NCBI RefSeq assembly: GCF_910594005.1
Contig: NC_057828.1
Location: forward strand, 10,552,235-10,616,234
DNA length: 64,000 bases
Reading direction: 5' to 3'
Source of the DNA: Cervus elaphus
Lineage: Eukaryota; Chordata; Mammalia; Artiodactyla; Cervidae
Every line of letters begins with the position of its first letter. Position 1 is the stretch's first letter. Shown one piece after another: positions 45,822-56,535 of the stretch. A program made the position numbers and the translations under genes. A model generated the notes under the pieces. The model worked only from the letters and a program-made list of their open reading frames with translations. It was not told the DNA's origin and ran no database searches.

Positions 45822-46035
45822 GCGTGTGTACTCAGTTATGTCTGACTCTTTGCAACCCTGTGGACTGCAGCCCGCTAAGCTCCTCTGTCCATGGGATTTC
45901 CCAGGCAAGGATACTGGAGTGGGTTGCCATGCCCTCCTCCAGGGAACCTTCCCACCCAGGGATGGAGCCTGTGTCTCCTGTGTCTCCTGCATTGGCAGTC
46001 TGATTCTGTACCACTGAGCCACCTGGGAAGCCCAA
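45822..46035 (-). mobile_element. Bov-tA SINE
   Basis: Reverse orientation from TGTGTACTCAGTTATGTCTG to the head TGAGCCACCTGGGAAGCCC. A local repeat of TGTCTCC occurs before the B-box region. Confidence 0.92.
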
Positions 46036-46473
46036 AAACAGATGGGACTAAGGTAAATACCATTTTCGCTTGAAGGCAAGTCCTCCTTTCCTTCTGACAG
46101 GCCTTCAGCGTGGGGGTTTGTGTTCATGGCTTCAGGGGTTGGACTGAGCTGATCGTTGTTCTGTGCTGTGGCGACTCTCACTGCACAGATGTCAGACTAC
46201 TCCAGCGACACCTCGTGTTTGAGCTAACTGCCGGCGCTTCTATCTTTGAACGTCTTTTCTCTGCTTGTCTCTTGGCCTCCCGTTGTGCTGTCCCTCAAAA
46301 AATCTACCTAGGGCACCTCTCCCCAGGGTACCCATTTTTATTCTGTGCTTGTCAGTGTGGCAGAGTGGACACCGGGTCTTGTCTGATCTTCTGATTAGGT
46401 ATGGATTGTAGGCAGCTCTGCCAACCTAGGCTTTGGGATGAAGGTGTCACAAGATTTTCTGTCTCTCCTGCAG
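46036..46473. other. medium-GC unique DNA upstream of the exon-like frame
   Basis: No recognised repeat. A splice-acceptor-like TCCTTTCCTTCTGACAG ends near 46101, and a 94-codon Cys-rich frame at 46110-46394 has no known domain. Confidence 0.45.
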
Positions 46474-46895
46474 GTGTAACTTTGATCCTAAGATGACTTC
46501 CTACTCCTCCTCCAGCAGTAGAGTTTCCCTGTTCTCATACCCAGGAACTGTAGATTTCTACCATGACTTCAGGGGGAAATATAAGTGGTCCATTTCCATG
46601 TAGACAAAAGCTTTTCTTGGAGGAGAGGGAGGAGATAGATTCACAGAGAGTCCCGGCAATGCCCACCATTTGCATCCCCCAGGTGGCCACACAGGTAAAC
46701 CTTTCCCAGGACTCCCCCCAGGCTTCCCCTCAGATGATTTTCAAGGAGGAAAAGCCCACAAGAGAGACAATCTCGCAGTGTCTGCAGCCCAGGGAGTCAC
46801 TCTCACGTGGCCCCCACCCAGTCTTTAGCCAAATATTAAGTGTTCTCACTGCACTGCTAACCAGCGTGCTCTTGACATCCTGGCGTCTGAATCAG
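46474..46895 (+). other. exon-like segment with a 111-codon open frame
   Basis: The segment is bounded on the left by a good splice acceptor (TTTTCTGTCTCTCCTGCAG) and on the right by a good donor (CAG then GTGAGC). A start codon in fair context (CTACCATGA, 46563) opens a frame that stays open for 111 codons and reaches the donor in phase 0. The product has a polar N-terminus (MTSGGNISGPFP) and a hydrophobic segment near residues 88-108 (VFSQILSVLTALLTSVLL), which could be a membrane helix. The N-terminus plus first helix faintly recall MS4A-type four-span membrane proteins, but this is too weak to assign. It may be a coding exon, a pseudo-exon or chance. Confidence 0.3.
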
Positions 46896-47164
46896 GTGAG
46901 CAAAAGCTTGGGGTTTGTGTCTAGGCACCTGTAGATGCCACCTCTCTTCTAGAGAAGTGCAGTTAATTGCCTTTATCAATTAAATTAGTGAATTAAAAAA
47001 AATGCCCCTTCCACATTTAAATGATTTCCTTACGAAACATGTAGTCGTCACATCTCCAGCCTCAGAGTTACTTGGTGTCTTCAGTAGCAAGTCTAGCAAA
47101 AAGCAGAGCTGAGAGGAGACTCATACATGTCTTTTAAAGGACGGGACCTGGACACTGTCATACA

Positions 47165-47650
47165 GAGTGAGCAAGTCGGGAGGAGAACAACAACTTCTGT
47201 ATATTAATGAGTATAGGTGGAATCTAGAAAAATGGTAGAGATGAACCTACTTTCAGGGCAGAAATAGAGACACAGACATAGAGGACAAACGTACGGACAC
47301 TGAGGGGGAAAGGGAGGACAGGGTAAGTTGGGAGATTGGGATTGACATGTATACACTACTATGTAGAAAATAAATAACGAATGATAACCTGCTGTACAGC
47401 ACAGGGAACTCTCCTTAATGCTCTGTGGTGAGCTGGATGGGAAGGAAATCCAAAAGAGGGGGGCTCTGTGTGTGTGTGTGTGTGTGTATTCACATATATG
47501 CATGTGTGTACATATATGTGTGTGCACATATATGCATGTGTGTACATGTGTGTGTATTCACATATATGGCTGATTCATTTTTCTGTACAGTAGAAACTAA
47601 CACAACTCTGTAAAGCAACTATTTTCCAATAAAAATTAATTTAAAAAATA
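47165..47650 (+). mobile_element. artiodactyl L1 3' UTR with compound microsatellite
   Basis: It runs from TCATACAGAGTGAGCAAGTC through GGTGGAATCTAGAAAAATGG and TGTACAGCACAGGGAACTC to the end TTTTCCAATAAAAATTAATT. A TG/TA/CA compound repeat occupies 47466-47568 and contains a perfect 10-bp inverted repeat, CACATATATG/CATATATGTG. Confidence 0.85.
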
Positions 47651-48523
47651 AAAAATGAAGGATGGGTAGTGAGCAGCTGCATGGGATTGACATCAAGCCT
47701 GAAAGGCCCCTGACTGATGCCGTAGGACCCCTGAGTCTGCCCCAGGCTCTGCTCAGAGTGGGTCTCTGCGGCCTCCTTTGCAACATCAGAGGAGCAGGGT
47801 TCTCCCAAGGCCCCAGAGGGGATGACTGGCCTATAGTCTTTTTGAATCTCAGCCAGGGCCTGCTGCTGTGGCTCTTCTGTCTGTTTCAAGACTCACTTTT
47901 TATGGATTCACTAGTACAGAGACCCCAAGTGTGCATCCTCAATTAGATTCTGATGCTTTCAGAATCCAGATAGTCAGACCTCTGCCAGGAAAGTGCACAG
48001 CTATCTTGTTGACAATTTGTTCAGATTAATGAAAAGAGCAGTCCAGGCATACTTCAGTAAGTCAAGCCATCGGGACTGTTTAAATGATGCAGAAGGAAGC
48101 TGGTGACCCTGGCACTCGGGGCAAAGTGCTCAGCAATGCTGTCAATCACTCAGGATTGCAGGCTTTCCGTCTCAGAATTCTTCTCGGAGATTTTAAGCTT
48201 TCAGAGGATGCCATCTGAGTGGAGGGCCATTTCAGAACCCCTCCAGTCCTGGTATTTTGTTACCAAAGCTTGGTGAGTTCAGCTCATAGTGTGACTGGGC
48301 AGGTGAATCTCATTAATCTCTGTTCCTCACTATTCAACCTAATGCTAAGCTACAGAGTAGCACACAGGCAGATGTGAAAAGAACATGATATTCAGCCAGT
48401 GCATTGATAACCTCTGTCATTTTTAGTTGATTTCCAGGCTCTGAAGCTAAAGAGTTCTCTATTATATGCCCTTCCTACCACCCAGCCCACCTTCCAGTTC
48501 CAACATGCATACTCACATGCACA

Positions 48524-48562
<39 letters not shown>

Positions 48563-48680
48563 CATCTGAAGAGAAACAGAATCACAGAATCTGGGGTTTA
48601 TTTAATATGACTGGGTAAGGTCCTCCTCAGTGAGAAGACAAAATGGTGGTTTAAAGGGAAAAGCTTTACAAAATAGGCTA
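47651..48680. other. unique DNA with a (CA)n microsatellite
   Basis: No gene recognised. A long CA repeat lies at about 48519-48561. Overlapping frames of 82-94 codons on both strands near 47650-47946 lack known domains. Confidence 0.55.
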
Positions 48681-48687
48681 TTTTTGT

Positions 48688-48870
48688 GAAAGTGGAAGTT
48701 GCTCAGTCCTGTCTGACTCTTTGCGACCCCATGGACTATACAGACCATGGAATTCTCCAGGCCAGAATAGCTGTTCCTGTCTCCAGAGGATCTTCCCACC
48801 CAGGGATTGAACCCAGGTTTCCTGCATTCCAGGCAGATTCTTTACCATCTAAGCTACAAGGGAAGCCCAT
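48688..48870 (-). mobile_element. Bov-tA SINE
   Basis: Reverse orientation, of the GACTATACAGACCATGGAATTC subtype (cited in two pieces). About 12 bases of the middle block are missing. Flanks ATTTTTGTG and ATTTGTGTG look like a target duplication. Confidence 0.92.
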
Positions 48871-49379
48871 TTGTGTGTGTGTGTGAAAACCCTTCAAATT
48901 GTGTAAATTTCATAATTTATTACTACAAATTGTGTAAATTTAGACTCTGTGCCAGGATACCCTGATATCAGAGTCAGATGTTAGAGCTGGGTTTTCAGTT
49001 GGTGACGGACGGGCTGCTTGCATTTCAGGTGGTGTCAGCTCAGACTCTTCCCTGCATCTGGCTACACATATTTCACAGAACACCAGGCAGCAGACAATTT
49101 CAACACAGGCAAGCACACTCTTACAACTTTCCACTAAACGCTTCCGCGTGAACTGGCTCTGGGTTTGGGAATAAGGGAAATAAGGAGGGTTGACAATTTG
49201 GGCTTATTTCCTTCTGGGATGGTCTGGTTCAGTGGAGGAATTTCACTGGGTCCAGCCATCGGTTCAGACCTCTGCAGTAGCCACCTAAACACTCACCCCT
49301 CTTCCATGAATATTTTCAATTAACCCATTCTCCTTATTAGAAATAGAAAACCACTTGTAAAATGTAAGTTATATCCTTT
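48871..49379. other. unique DNA with a spaced direct repeat
   Basis: CAAATTGTGTAAATTT occurs at 48895-48910 and 48926-48941, an exact 16-bp repeat with 31-bp spacing. No gene seen. Confidence 0.6.
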
Positions 49380-49390
49380 AATTCCCTAGA

Positions 49391-49465
49391 ATTGCTTCTT
49401 TGCCTTTTGGCTAAGATCTCCCTAGAATTGCTTCTTTGCCTTTTGGCTAAGATCAAGTGTAGTAT
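49391..49465 (+). pseudogene. U2 snRNA 5' end, tandemly duplicated, fused to a SINE
   Basis: 49427-49465 matches the first 39 nt of mammalian U2 spliceosomal RNA, starting at nucleotide 1 and agreeing at 36 of 39 positions. The differences are at positions 3, 10 and 11, and include decayed CpGs. 49391-49418 repeats its first 28 nt with the same differences. The two copies are offset by 36 bp, and the unit includes part of the flanking sequence (TCCCTAGA). The Bov-tA follows immediately. An 11-bp direct repeat, AATTCCCTAGA (49380-49390 and 49684-49694), encloses both U2 and SINE, so they entered as one retroposon. The Sm site and 3' stem-loops are absent, so it cannot make functional U2. Confidence 0.88.
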
Positions 49466-49683
49466 GGGGGCTTCCCAGGTGGCTCAGTAGTAAAGAATCC
49501 ACCTGCAGTGCAGGAGATGCAGGAGACATGAGTTCTATCCCTGGATTGGGAAGATTCCCCTGCAGGAGGGTATGGCAACTCACTCCAGTATTCGTGCCTG
49601 GAGAATCCCATGGACAGAAAAGCCTGGTGGGCTACAGGCCGTGGGATTGCAAAGAGTCAGACACGACTGAGCCACTAGCACAC
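49466..49683 (+). mobile_element. Bov-tA SINE, 3' half of the U2-SINE chimera
   Basis: Complete from the head GGGCTTCCCAGGTGGCTCAG to the tail ACGACTGAGCCACTAGCACA. It ends precisely at the right copy of the AATTCCCTAGA target duplication. Confidence 0.94.
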
Positions 49684-49839
49684 AATTCCCTAGAGCAATA
49701 GATCCCTATCACCTTTGGACAAAGTTACAAACCAAAAAGGACTTTTCAAGGTGGGGGTAATTTCATTCTTGCCTCCATCTGAAGACTTATCTTCTGTCCC
49801 CTCAATCCCTTACTCAGTCTGTTGGATTTCTATACATTC

Positions 49840-49864
49840 AAATTTGTACATTCTGTACAAATTT
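49840..49864. repeat. perfect 10-bp inverted repeat
   Basis: AAATTTGTAC and GTACAAATTT are separated by ATTCT. TACATTCAAAT is also directly repeated around it. Confidence 0.7.
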
Positions 49865-49889
49865 CTGTACATTCAAATGCTTTTTTTCC

Positions 49890-50240
49890 CCTACCTCCAT
49901 GACTTCAAATATGCTGCCCCTCTTCACTCATCTCTCCATCTTCCTACCTCTCATTTTTCTCTCCAAATTCCAGCCTAACTGCAAGCCCCTTCTCAGCTCT
50001 CCACGATGAATGAGGTACCATTTCAAACCCTCCAATACAGCTGGTCTGCAGCACTTGGCACTGGTTGAATTACTCAATTGTCTGAGATTATTTGCCTAAT
50101 CTGTATATTTCCCGCTTATCTATAAGCTTTAAATGGCCAGGTACTATGTTGATTGCTTATTTTGTCGTCCTAGCATTGAATGCAGTGCTTAGAAGATATG
50201 AAATACTTAGGGGCTGATTAACTCACTGAATCGCTATTCG
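49890..50240 (+). mobile_element. probable L2 3' end fragment
   Basis: Order of features as in L2 3' ends: CTCCATGACTTCAAATATGC-like pyrimidine-rich part, then CCGCTTATCTATAAGCTTTA, GGCCAGGTACTATG, GCATTGAATGCAGTGCTTAG and a final AACTCACTGAATCG. Very diverged. Confidence 0.45.
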
Positions 50241-51480
50241 CAGATGTATACTAAAGTCCTCATAACTGACAAAGTGTTCTTTTCCTTGCTTCATTCTCTG
50301 TGCATAAACTTTCCTTAGGGGAACCTGGAGGAACTTTCAAGGCAGAACACTTATTTCTTCCCCAGCCAGATAGTTTCATAAGTTAATGTTAACTGCACAT
50401 CATTCATTGCCATTTCTTAAAACTCATACTCATCTTTTTTTTTCTTTCTTTTTTGTAACTATTTTGCTCCTAATTTAAGATCTATTTCACTGAACCCAAT
50501 CAATATTTCATAAAGAAATAAAATAGAGATGATTAGAAAGAAACAGAGATTTTTTTCCTTAAGATTTTCCCCTAAAACAGTTTCAAAGAAATTCAAAATC
50601 AAAATGTGCACATCATGAACAGAGTATTTTATCCTTTTCCAATGTGTTTAGTTGTGATTGTATTATGCTTGAATTCATACCGCATTAATTTCTGTTTCAA
50701 CATTTTATTTTTTTTTCAATTGCTTGTGCATTTTAAAAGCTGGGTGGAAGATTAAACAAAATGCATTTTAGATTGGACATCAGTTAGAAGATTGAACATA
50801 TTGTTAGAAATTATATTTTGATGTCAGTCTATGTCCAAAGCCAGGATAGGCCCCTGATTCAAACAACAAAGCTGGGAACAGAAACATATACACATACATA
50901 GATCTTGCACCTAAGATACTGAGAAGCTTTTCTTGGTAGCTAATTTACCACCTTAGTAGCTAATTTAAATTATAAAGTATTTACAGTAATATGACAGAAG
51001 TTTTCATTTTCAACCCCAACATACTTCACCACAGCTTTAAGGGCATATTTTATTTATAATTAGAAAAGTGAAAAACATTTCTTCTGACCTTAAAAGCAAA
51101 TACTGCAATGTGCCTGTGCAATCAGTGCATGTTTTAAAACCGTAAAATAAACTTAAAGTTAACTTATAGTATTACTTCCAGTAAATTTAGAATAATCATA
51201 AATGTTTCTGTCTTGAGCATTTTCTTTTTTTTTCTTTTTGTATTTGAATTTGTCTATGTATTTAGGGAATCTCACGATTTATGTAACTTGGTGGGATAAA
51301 TTGCCCATTGACACTGAAAATCCTGGAGACTTGCTTTCCCAGCATCCTTTGACTGTGCACTATTTCTTCACCCTTTTGGGTTGGCTCTATGCTGCTTTGA
51401 TTAAATATAAGTATGGATCATCTTTGGCTGGAAGCGTCTGTCTATTCCTCTAAGAAGGCAGCTTTTAGAGAACCATAAAG
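50241..51480. other. AT-rich DNA, no gene seen
   Basis: TAGCTAATTTA is duplicated near 50938-50965. The 71-codon frame at 51238-51453 has no recognised domain. Confidence 0.55.
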
Positions 51481-52064
51481 AGGTCCAAACAGATAAAATC
51501 CACAGCTCCCATCGGCAGCCTAGCCGGGTTCCCACCAGTACCAACTTGCCCCCCGTTTTTCACCCTCAGGTGTTACAGTCATCTCAGCTGAAGCCACATG
51601 TGTCACCTGGCAGATATCTTGGCACCATAATTGGGTGCTACTCTGAGACGATCAGATATGAAGTGGGCGCGTTTGCCATGTGAACCGCTGTGGACAAAGA
51701 TAGCTCCCACCCCACATGCCACTCCACATGTGCTCCTGTCACTGTTCCATCAGGAGGGGAAGGCTTTTCCTTTCACCCTCCTTGATTCTGGCCCATGAGA
51801 ACGTGGGCCACTAGAATAAGGAAGAGGAAGTCTCCTGGGCTGGCAGTCTCTGCTTGCTTTCTCTTGGAACCCACTCTCCTGTGAGGAGGCCTGGGAGAGG
51901 ATCCCAAGAAGAAGAAATGGAATTGCTGGACCACAGTGTGACTGACAGATGCATACTGAGTGTTTCAGCCCAGCAGTTGGCTCGGTTCCACCTGAAGCTC
52001 CACTCACCCCTGCTGGGCTCCATCTGATCTGCTGACCCACAAAGCCAGGGGCTTTATCTATTAT
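51481..52064. other. medium-GC DNA, probably an old repeat
   Basis: Overlapping minus-strand frames of 119 and 70 codons have no domain. Words such as GCTTTCTCTTGGAACCCACT and GTGAGGAGGCCTGGGAGAGG recall an old mammalian LTR/DNA repeat, but I could not name it. Confidence 0.35.
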
Positions 52065-52160
52065 CTGGAAAATTCCATGGATGGAGGAACCTTGTAGGCT
52101 ACAATCCATGGGGTCACAAAGAGTCAGACACGACTGAGCGACTTCACTCTCACTTTGGCT
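52065..52160 (+). mobile_element. Bov-tA tail fragment
   Basis: Only the BovB-derived half is present: ATTCCATGGATGGAGGAACC to GACTGAGCGACTTCACTCTC. The tRNA-like head is missing. Confidence 0.85.
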
Positions 52161-52774
52161 TAGGTAATGAGGGTGGACCCAGTGATTTTTATAACCAGTG
52201 TTCTTTGGGAGACTTTACCAGTCCATCAGCATAAGACAATAAGCCTTCCCCTAGTATAAATTAACCGACAGGAAGAAGTTAGCATATGCCAGGATTCTCA
52301 AGCAAGATGTTACAGTCAGAGCCAGTGTCAACATCATAGGGAAGAAGGAAAATGCAACATGTGAGCAGAAATTCAGGCTTCACTGTCTACAACTCCTGAC
52401 TGTGTAAGGGACAGACTTTGAGATGGGATGGGAGGACATGTAGGGAGATGAATGGTCCAGGATTCAGCCTGAGCATTAGGGAGGAGTGCCTTCATATCCA
52501 GGGAAATTGAGAAGGCCTCGTGGTCCCTGTTCTGAATTGTTGTCTTCCATGGAATTAACAGATGTAGGTCAGAGCACTAAGACTCTTCCAGTAAGACAGG
52601 ACTTTGTACACATCTGTTGTGGTTGAGCATATTCAAGCCCAAAGGGCAGTGTTATGATTTAATACCCACAGCAAACTCTAGAAGGCCTCGTTACAGTAGA
52701 AAGCCGTGGGGTAGTAAAGTGACTCAAGAGGAATGAGGGTGACAGTGAGTGACCCACCAAGAGAAGAAAATCTA
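52161..52774. other. unique DNA, no gene seen
   Basis: No frame or repeat of note. Confidence 0.5.
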
Positions 52775-53255
52775 AAGTGGCAGCTTCAGAACCTTCTCAG
52801 GACCTTCTTACATTAGTAATTATTGAGGACCACCTCCCCCCACCTCTGCAAAGCTTTTTTAGAAATTAAAGCTGAGACATTTAAGAATATTAAATATTTA
52901 CTTAAAATTAGCAATGACACACCCATTACATTTTAAAGTACATTTTAACATGTATTTTATGGCCAATAGCTCTGTTTTTCAAAATCATAGTGATAAGAGT
53001 GGACTTGCTTTACATCTTTGCTAATTTCTTGAATAAAGCCTTAAAGGAAGACAGCCAGTGCTTCTTCCCTTACTCTATTGGGATAAGATGTTCACACAGC
53101 CTCTGGAAAACGCCACTGAATACTTGTAAAAGAATAAGAGAGGAAAAGACAAATATTGTCTCAAGGTTATTTTGAAAATATTTTTTACCTTACAGGTCTG
53201 CTGCAGAGGACCTCTAAGGTCCCTGAACCACATTTTGAGAACCGCAGGGCTAAGG
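52775..53255. mobile_element. probable ancient hAT-type DNA transposon fossil
   Basis: AGAAATTAAAGCTGAGACAT, ATGACACACCCATTACATTT and the terminal CACATTTTGAGAACCGCAGG resemble an old non-autonomous mammalian hAT element whose ends read TTTGAGAACC. A 61-codon frame inside is chance. Confidence 0.45.
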
Positions 53256-53365
53256 AATTAGATGGTTGAGTCGACGGTTGTAGCTGCTGCACTTTCTACT
53301 GGATGGATGCTGCCAGAGGCAAATACAGCACCCTTCACTCACTTTTTGGGCGAGGGTTTTCTATG

Positions 53366-53575
53366 TTTGGGGCGTTCCTAGTGGCTCAAACAGTAAAGAA
53401 TCTGCCTGCAATACAGGAGGCCAGGGTTAGGTCCCTGGATTGGGACGGTTACCTGGAGAAGGGAATGGCAATCCACTCCATCTTTGCTTGCCTGGGAAAT
53501 CCCATGGAAGAGGAGTCTGGTGGGCTACAGTCCATGGGGTCGCAAAGTGTCAGACACGACTGAGCGATGAGCATG
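53366..53575 (+). mobile_element. Bov-tA SINE
   Basis: Head GGCGTTCCTAGTGGCTCAAA, tail ending CACGACTGAGCGATGAGCAT. TGTTTGG occurs on both flanks, a possible short target duplication. Confidence 0.92.
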
Positions 53576-54382
53576 CGCACTTTTCCCCCTGTTTGGCTAC
53601 TAATATCTTTAAATACTGAAAGAAGAGAAAACGCAGCATACACTAAATGTGTCAACTTTGGTATTAGAGACTTGCATATACCTCAGCTTAATTATTTCCT
53701 CTCAACATCCTGAACTGTACTTCTTCCTCCGTTTTCACTAAGGAAGAATCTGGAGTTCAGAACTGTAAATAACGACTTGTCATGCTCAATTAAGTAACAG
53801 CCAAGATTGTCTCCAGGGGCTACATGTTCTTTCTGTAACATTCCTGCAACATCCCTGCTCTCCTCTTAACCAATAATTATAAAATACAGTGATAGTTATG
53901 AATCATGAAGAAACGAAGATCCGTTGTGACACAGTACATGTGAAAAAAATTAAAGGACTTGAAAAAAAAAAGTCTGTGAGGAAAAAGTGAGGAAGTTACA
54001 AACAGAAGTCAGGCCAAATGTAAGGAAAACAGATTTTTGTTTAATATGCATGATAATAATTATAATTCAAATGCTGTTATCTTCTGAGTAAAATGAAGGA
54101 TTGTGTGGAGAGTATTTTATGGGCTGGGTGAGTTCATTAAGTCACAGAGAAATGGCAGACAGAGATGCAATCTGTGGAATAAACAGGCTCTGTTTTAGAG
54201 GAATTGAGAGGAAGGAGAAACCCAGAGATAGTCAGCCTGAGGCATAGCAGCCTGAGGCATGACTGACTTGTACAAAAATTTGGAGAGCCTTGCATGATTG
54301 TATTTATTACAAAGACTTTCAGAATCAGCTCTTTAGCTGATCATCTACGTAATTTATATGAATTCTATTTTAGTAAATCTAT
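53576..54382. other. AT-rich DNA, no gene seen
   Basis: The phrase AGCCTGAGGCATAG is locally duplicated near 54234-54262. Nothing else was recognised. Confidence 0.55.
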
Positions 54383-54545
54383 GTGAAAGTGAAAGTCACT
54401 CAGTTGTGTCAGACTCTTTGCGACTCCATGGACTATACAGGCCATGGAATTCTCCAGGCCAGAATACTGGAGTGGGTAGATTTTCCCTTCTCCAGAGGAT
54501 CTTCCCAACCCAGGGATCAGACCCAGATCTCCTGCATTGCCTATA
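54383..54545 (-). mobile_element. truncated Bov-tA SINE
   Basis: Reverse orientation, starting GTGAAAGTGAAAGTCACTCA and of the GACTATACAGGCCATGG subtype. It stops at CTCCTGCATTGCCTATA, lacking the head. Confidence 0.9.
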
Positions 54546-54590
54546 GGTGTCTATAAAAAGTTTTCACAAATATTTCTTTACATGAAATAT

Positions 54591-54624
54591 AAGATTTCAG
54601 GTGGGAAAAAAAAAAAGATTTCAG
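54591..54624 (+). mobile_element. tiny poly(A)-only insertion
   Basis: AAGATTTCAG, then GTGGG plus eleven A, then GATTTCAG again. Sharing the last two A gives a 10-bp direct repeat around a bare A tail. This fits retroposition truncated almost to nothing; microsatellite-type slippage is the alternative. Confidence 0.5.
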
Positions 54625-55669
54625 TGTGTGGCCTATCTCATTTCATTATTCTTGCTGCCAGATTCACTTTATTTCTGCATAAAATGGTGACACCTTGGGT
54701 TATTGGGTTAGGTTTTTCTTCATAAATAACTCTGGCACTCTCTTCTGATAGGCAATTCAGATTAGTACTTATGAGGGCCATCAAGCTGCCGATGCATTTC
54801 ATGGCATCAAAAATAAAATACCCATTGCTTTATGATTCATGATATGTCCAAAAAGGTTAAATATTTTAGTGTGTGTAATATATTTTGGCACTGTAAGTCA
54901 CTTTCACAACTGACTGTGCAAGAAGTTATTAGCTGGTTGCCAATATTTTCTCCAATTTGAATCCACCTGAGTGGCATTTCTCAGACAGTTTCTAAGTTTG
55001 AAGCAGAAAGGGAATCACTATAATGTATATAAGAATGAAAATACATCTAATGCTATTTACAACTGAAATCAAACATGGCCATAATGCTGGGGCTATGGGG
55101 TTATCATATTATGACCACTCAGGACACGAAGATATAACAGTGTCATATTTCTAAATCATCATCATGAACTTCATTTATTCTCCAACTTTAAGATCAAATG
55201 ATGGGCCAATAGAAAGCAGAATAAAGCTATCTCAGTATTTATGTGGAAGTGAGATAGAAATTCAGCTTCTCAGGATGATGATAGCTCCTAGGGGTGGTTT
55301 CAGTCCCTTTACAGAGGTAGAGAGTGTTCTGTTTACAGTCAAAGGAATAATCAATTTAATCACCATGTCTAACCCTACTGGTGCTAGCAGCAAATTACCA
55401 CAAGTTTCTTGGCTTAAAACAGCACACACTTACTACCTGATAGCTCTGGAAGCCAGAAGTCCAAAATGAGTCATAAGGGGATAGCATCAAGGTGTGTGTC
55501 TCTTGGCTAGGCTTCAGGGGAGAATTCACTTCCTGTCCTCTCCTAGTTGCTGGAGCTGCCTGCACTTGCTGGCTCCTGTCCTTTCCCTCCATCATCAAAT
55601 GGATCATCCAACCTCTGCTTCCATCCCCCAGCACCTCTTGCCTCCCTCTGATGAGGACCTCTGTGATGA
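54625..55669. other. unique DNA, no confident gene
   Basis: A 101-codon plus frame at 55164-55469 and overlapping frames near 55395-55700 have no known domain. The segment from GCAAATTACCACAAGTTTC to GGAAGCCAGAAGTCC resembles a common old mammalian dispersed repeat. Confidence 0.4.
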
Positions 55670-56535
55670 CAGACATTCCCTGACTTACAATGGTTTCATT
55701 CACAATTTTTCTGCTTTATGATGATGTTAAAGCAATATGCATTTGGCAGAAACCCTGTTGTTGTTGTTGTTGTTGAGTAACTTTAGTTCAACTCTTTGTG
55801 ATCCCATGGACTGCAGTATTCCAGGTTCCTCTGTCCTTCACTGCCTCCTTGGAATTTGCTCCAAATCATGTCCACTGAATCAGTGATGTCCTCCAACCAT
55901 TTCACCCTCTGTCTCCCTCTTCTCCTGCCTTCAATCTTTCCCACCATCAGGGTCTTTCCCAATGAGTCGGTTTTTTGCATGAAGTGCCGAAATATTGGAG
56001 CTTCAGCTTCAGCACCACTCCTTCCAATGAATAGTCAGGATTGAGTTCCTTTAAGATTGACTTTGACTGGTTTGATCTTCTTGCAGTTCAAGGAACACTC
56101 AAGAGTCTTGTCTAGCACCACAATTTGAAAGAATTAGTTCTTTGGTGGACTTCTTGGATTTTTATCTTTTTCAGGCTAGTGATAAGAATTAAGATGCCCT
56201 CTTGCGACTCTGGGCAGCAGCAACCAGTCACGTGATCACAAGGGTGAACAGCCCATGCTGTGCCCATACACCATTCTATTCTTCATTTTTGATGTGGCAT
56301 TTAATGAATTCCAAGAGAAAGATAACACTTTATTGTAAATAGGCTTTGTGTTAGATGAATTTCCCCAACTGTAGGTTCACGTAAGTGTTCTTGGCATGTT
56401 TAGGTAGGCAAGGCTAAACTGAGATGTTCAATAGATTAGGCATATTATAATACCTGCATTTTTGATTTACAGTATTTGAAACTTACAATGGGTGTATCAG
56501 GACATAACAACATTATGACTCCAGGAAGATTTGTG
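55670..56535. mobile_element. ancient DNA-transposon-like element split by BovB
   Basis: The left end, ACATTCCCTGACTTACAATGG, and the right part, CATTATGACTCCAGGAAGAT, are related as an imperfect terminal inverted repeat. Internal words (AGGCTTTGTGTTAGATGAAT, GTTCACGTAAGTGTTCTTGG) match an old mammalian repeat I cannot name. The interruption by BovB at 55757-56150 dates it as older. Confidence 0.5.
55757..56150 (-). mobile_element. BovB 3' fragment with (TTG)n end
   Basis: Starts with TTG repeated seven times (its CAA-type 3' tail) and then the reversed BovB 3' region through CCAATGAGTCGGTTTTTTGC to TTTGAAAGAATTAGTTC. More diverged than the other copies, and 5'-truncated. Confidence 0.9.

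Noticed and set aside
49427..49465. Functional U2 snRNA gene
   Set aside because: Only the first 39 nt are present, with three changes. The Sm site, 3' stem-loops and proximal sequence element are absent.
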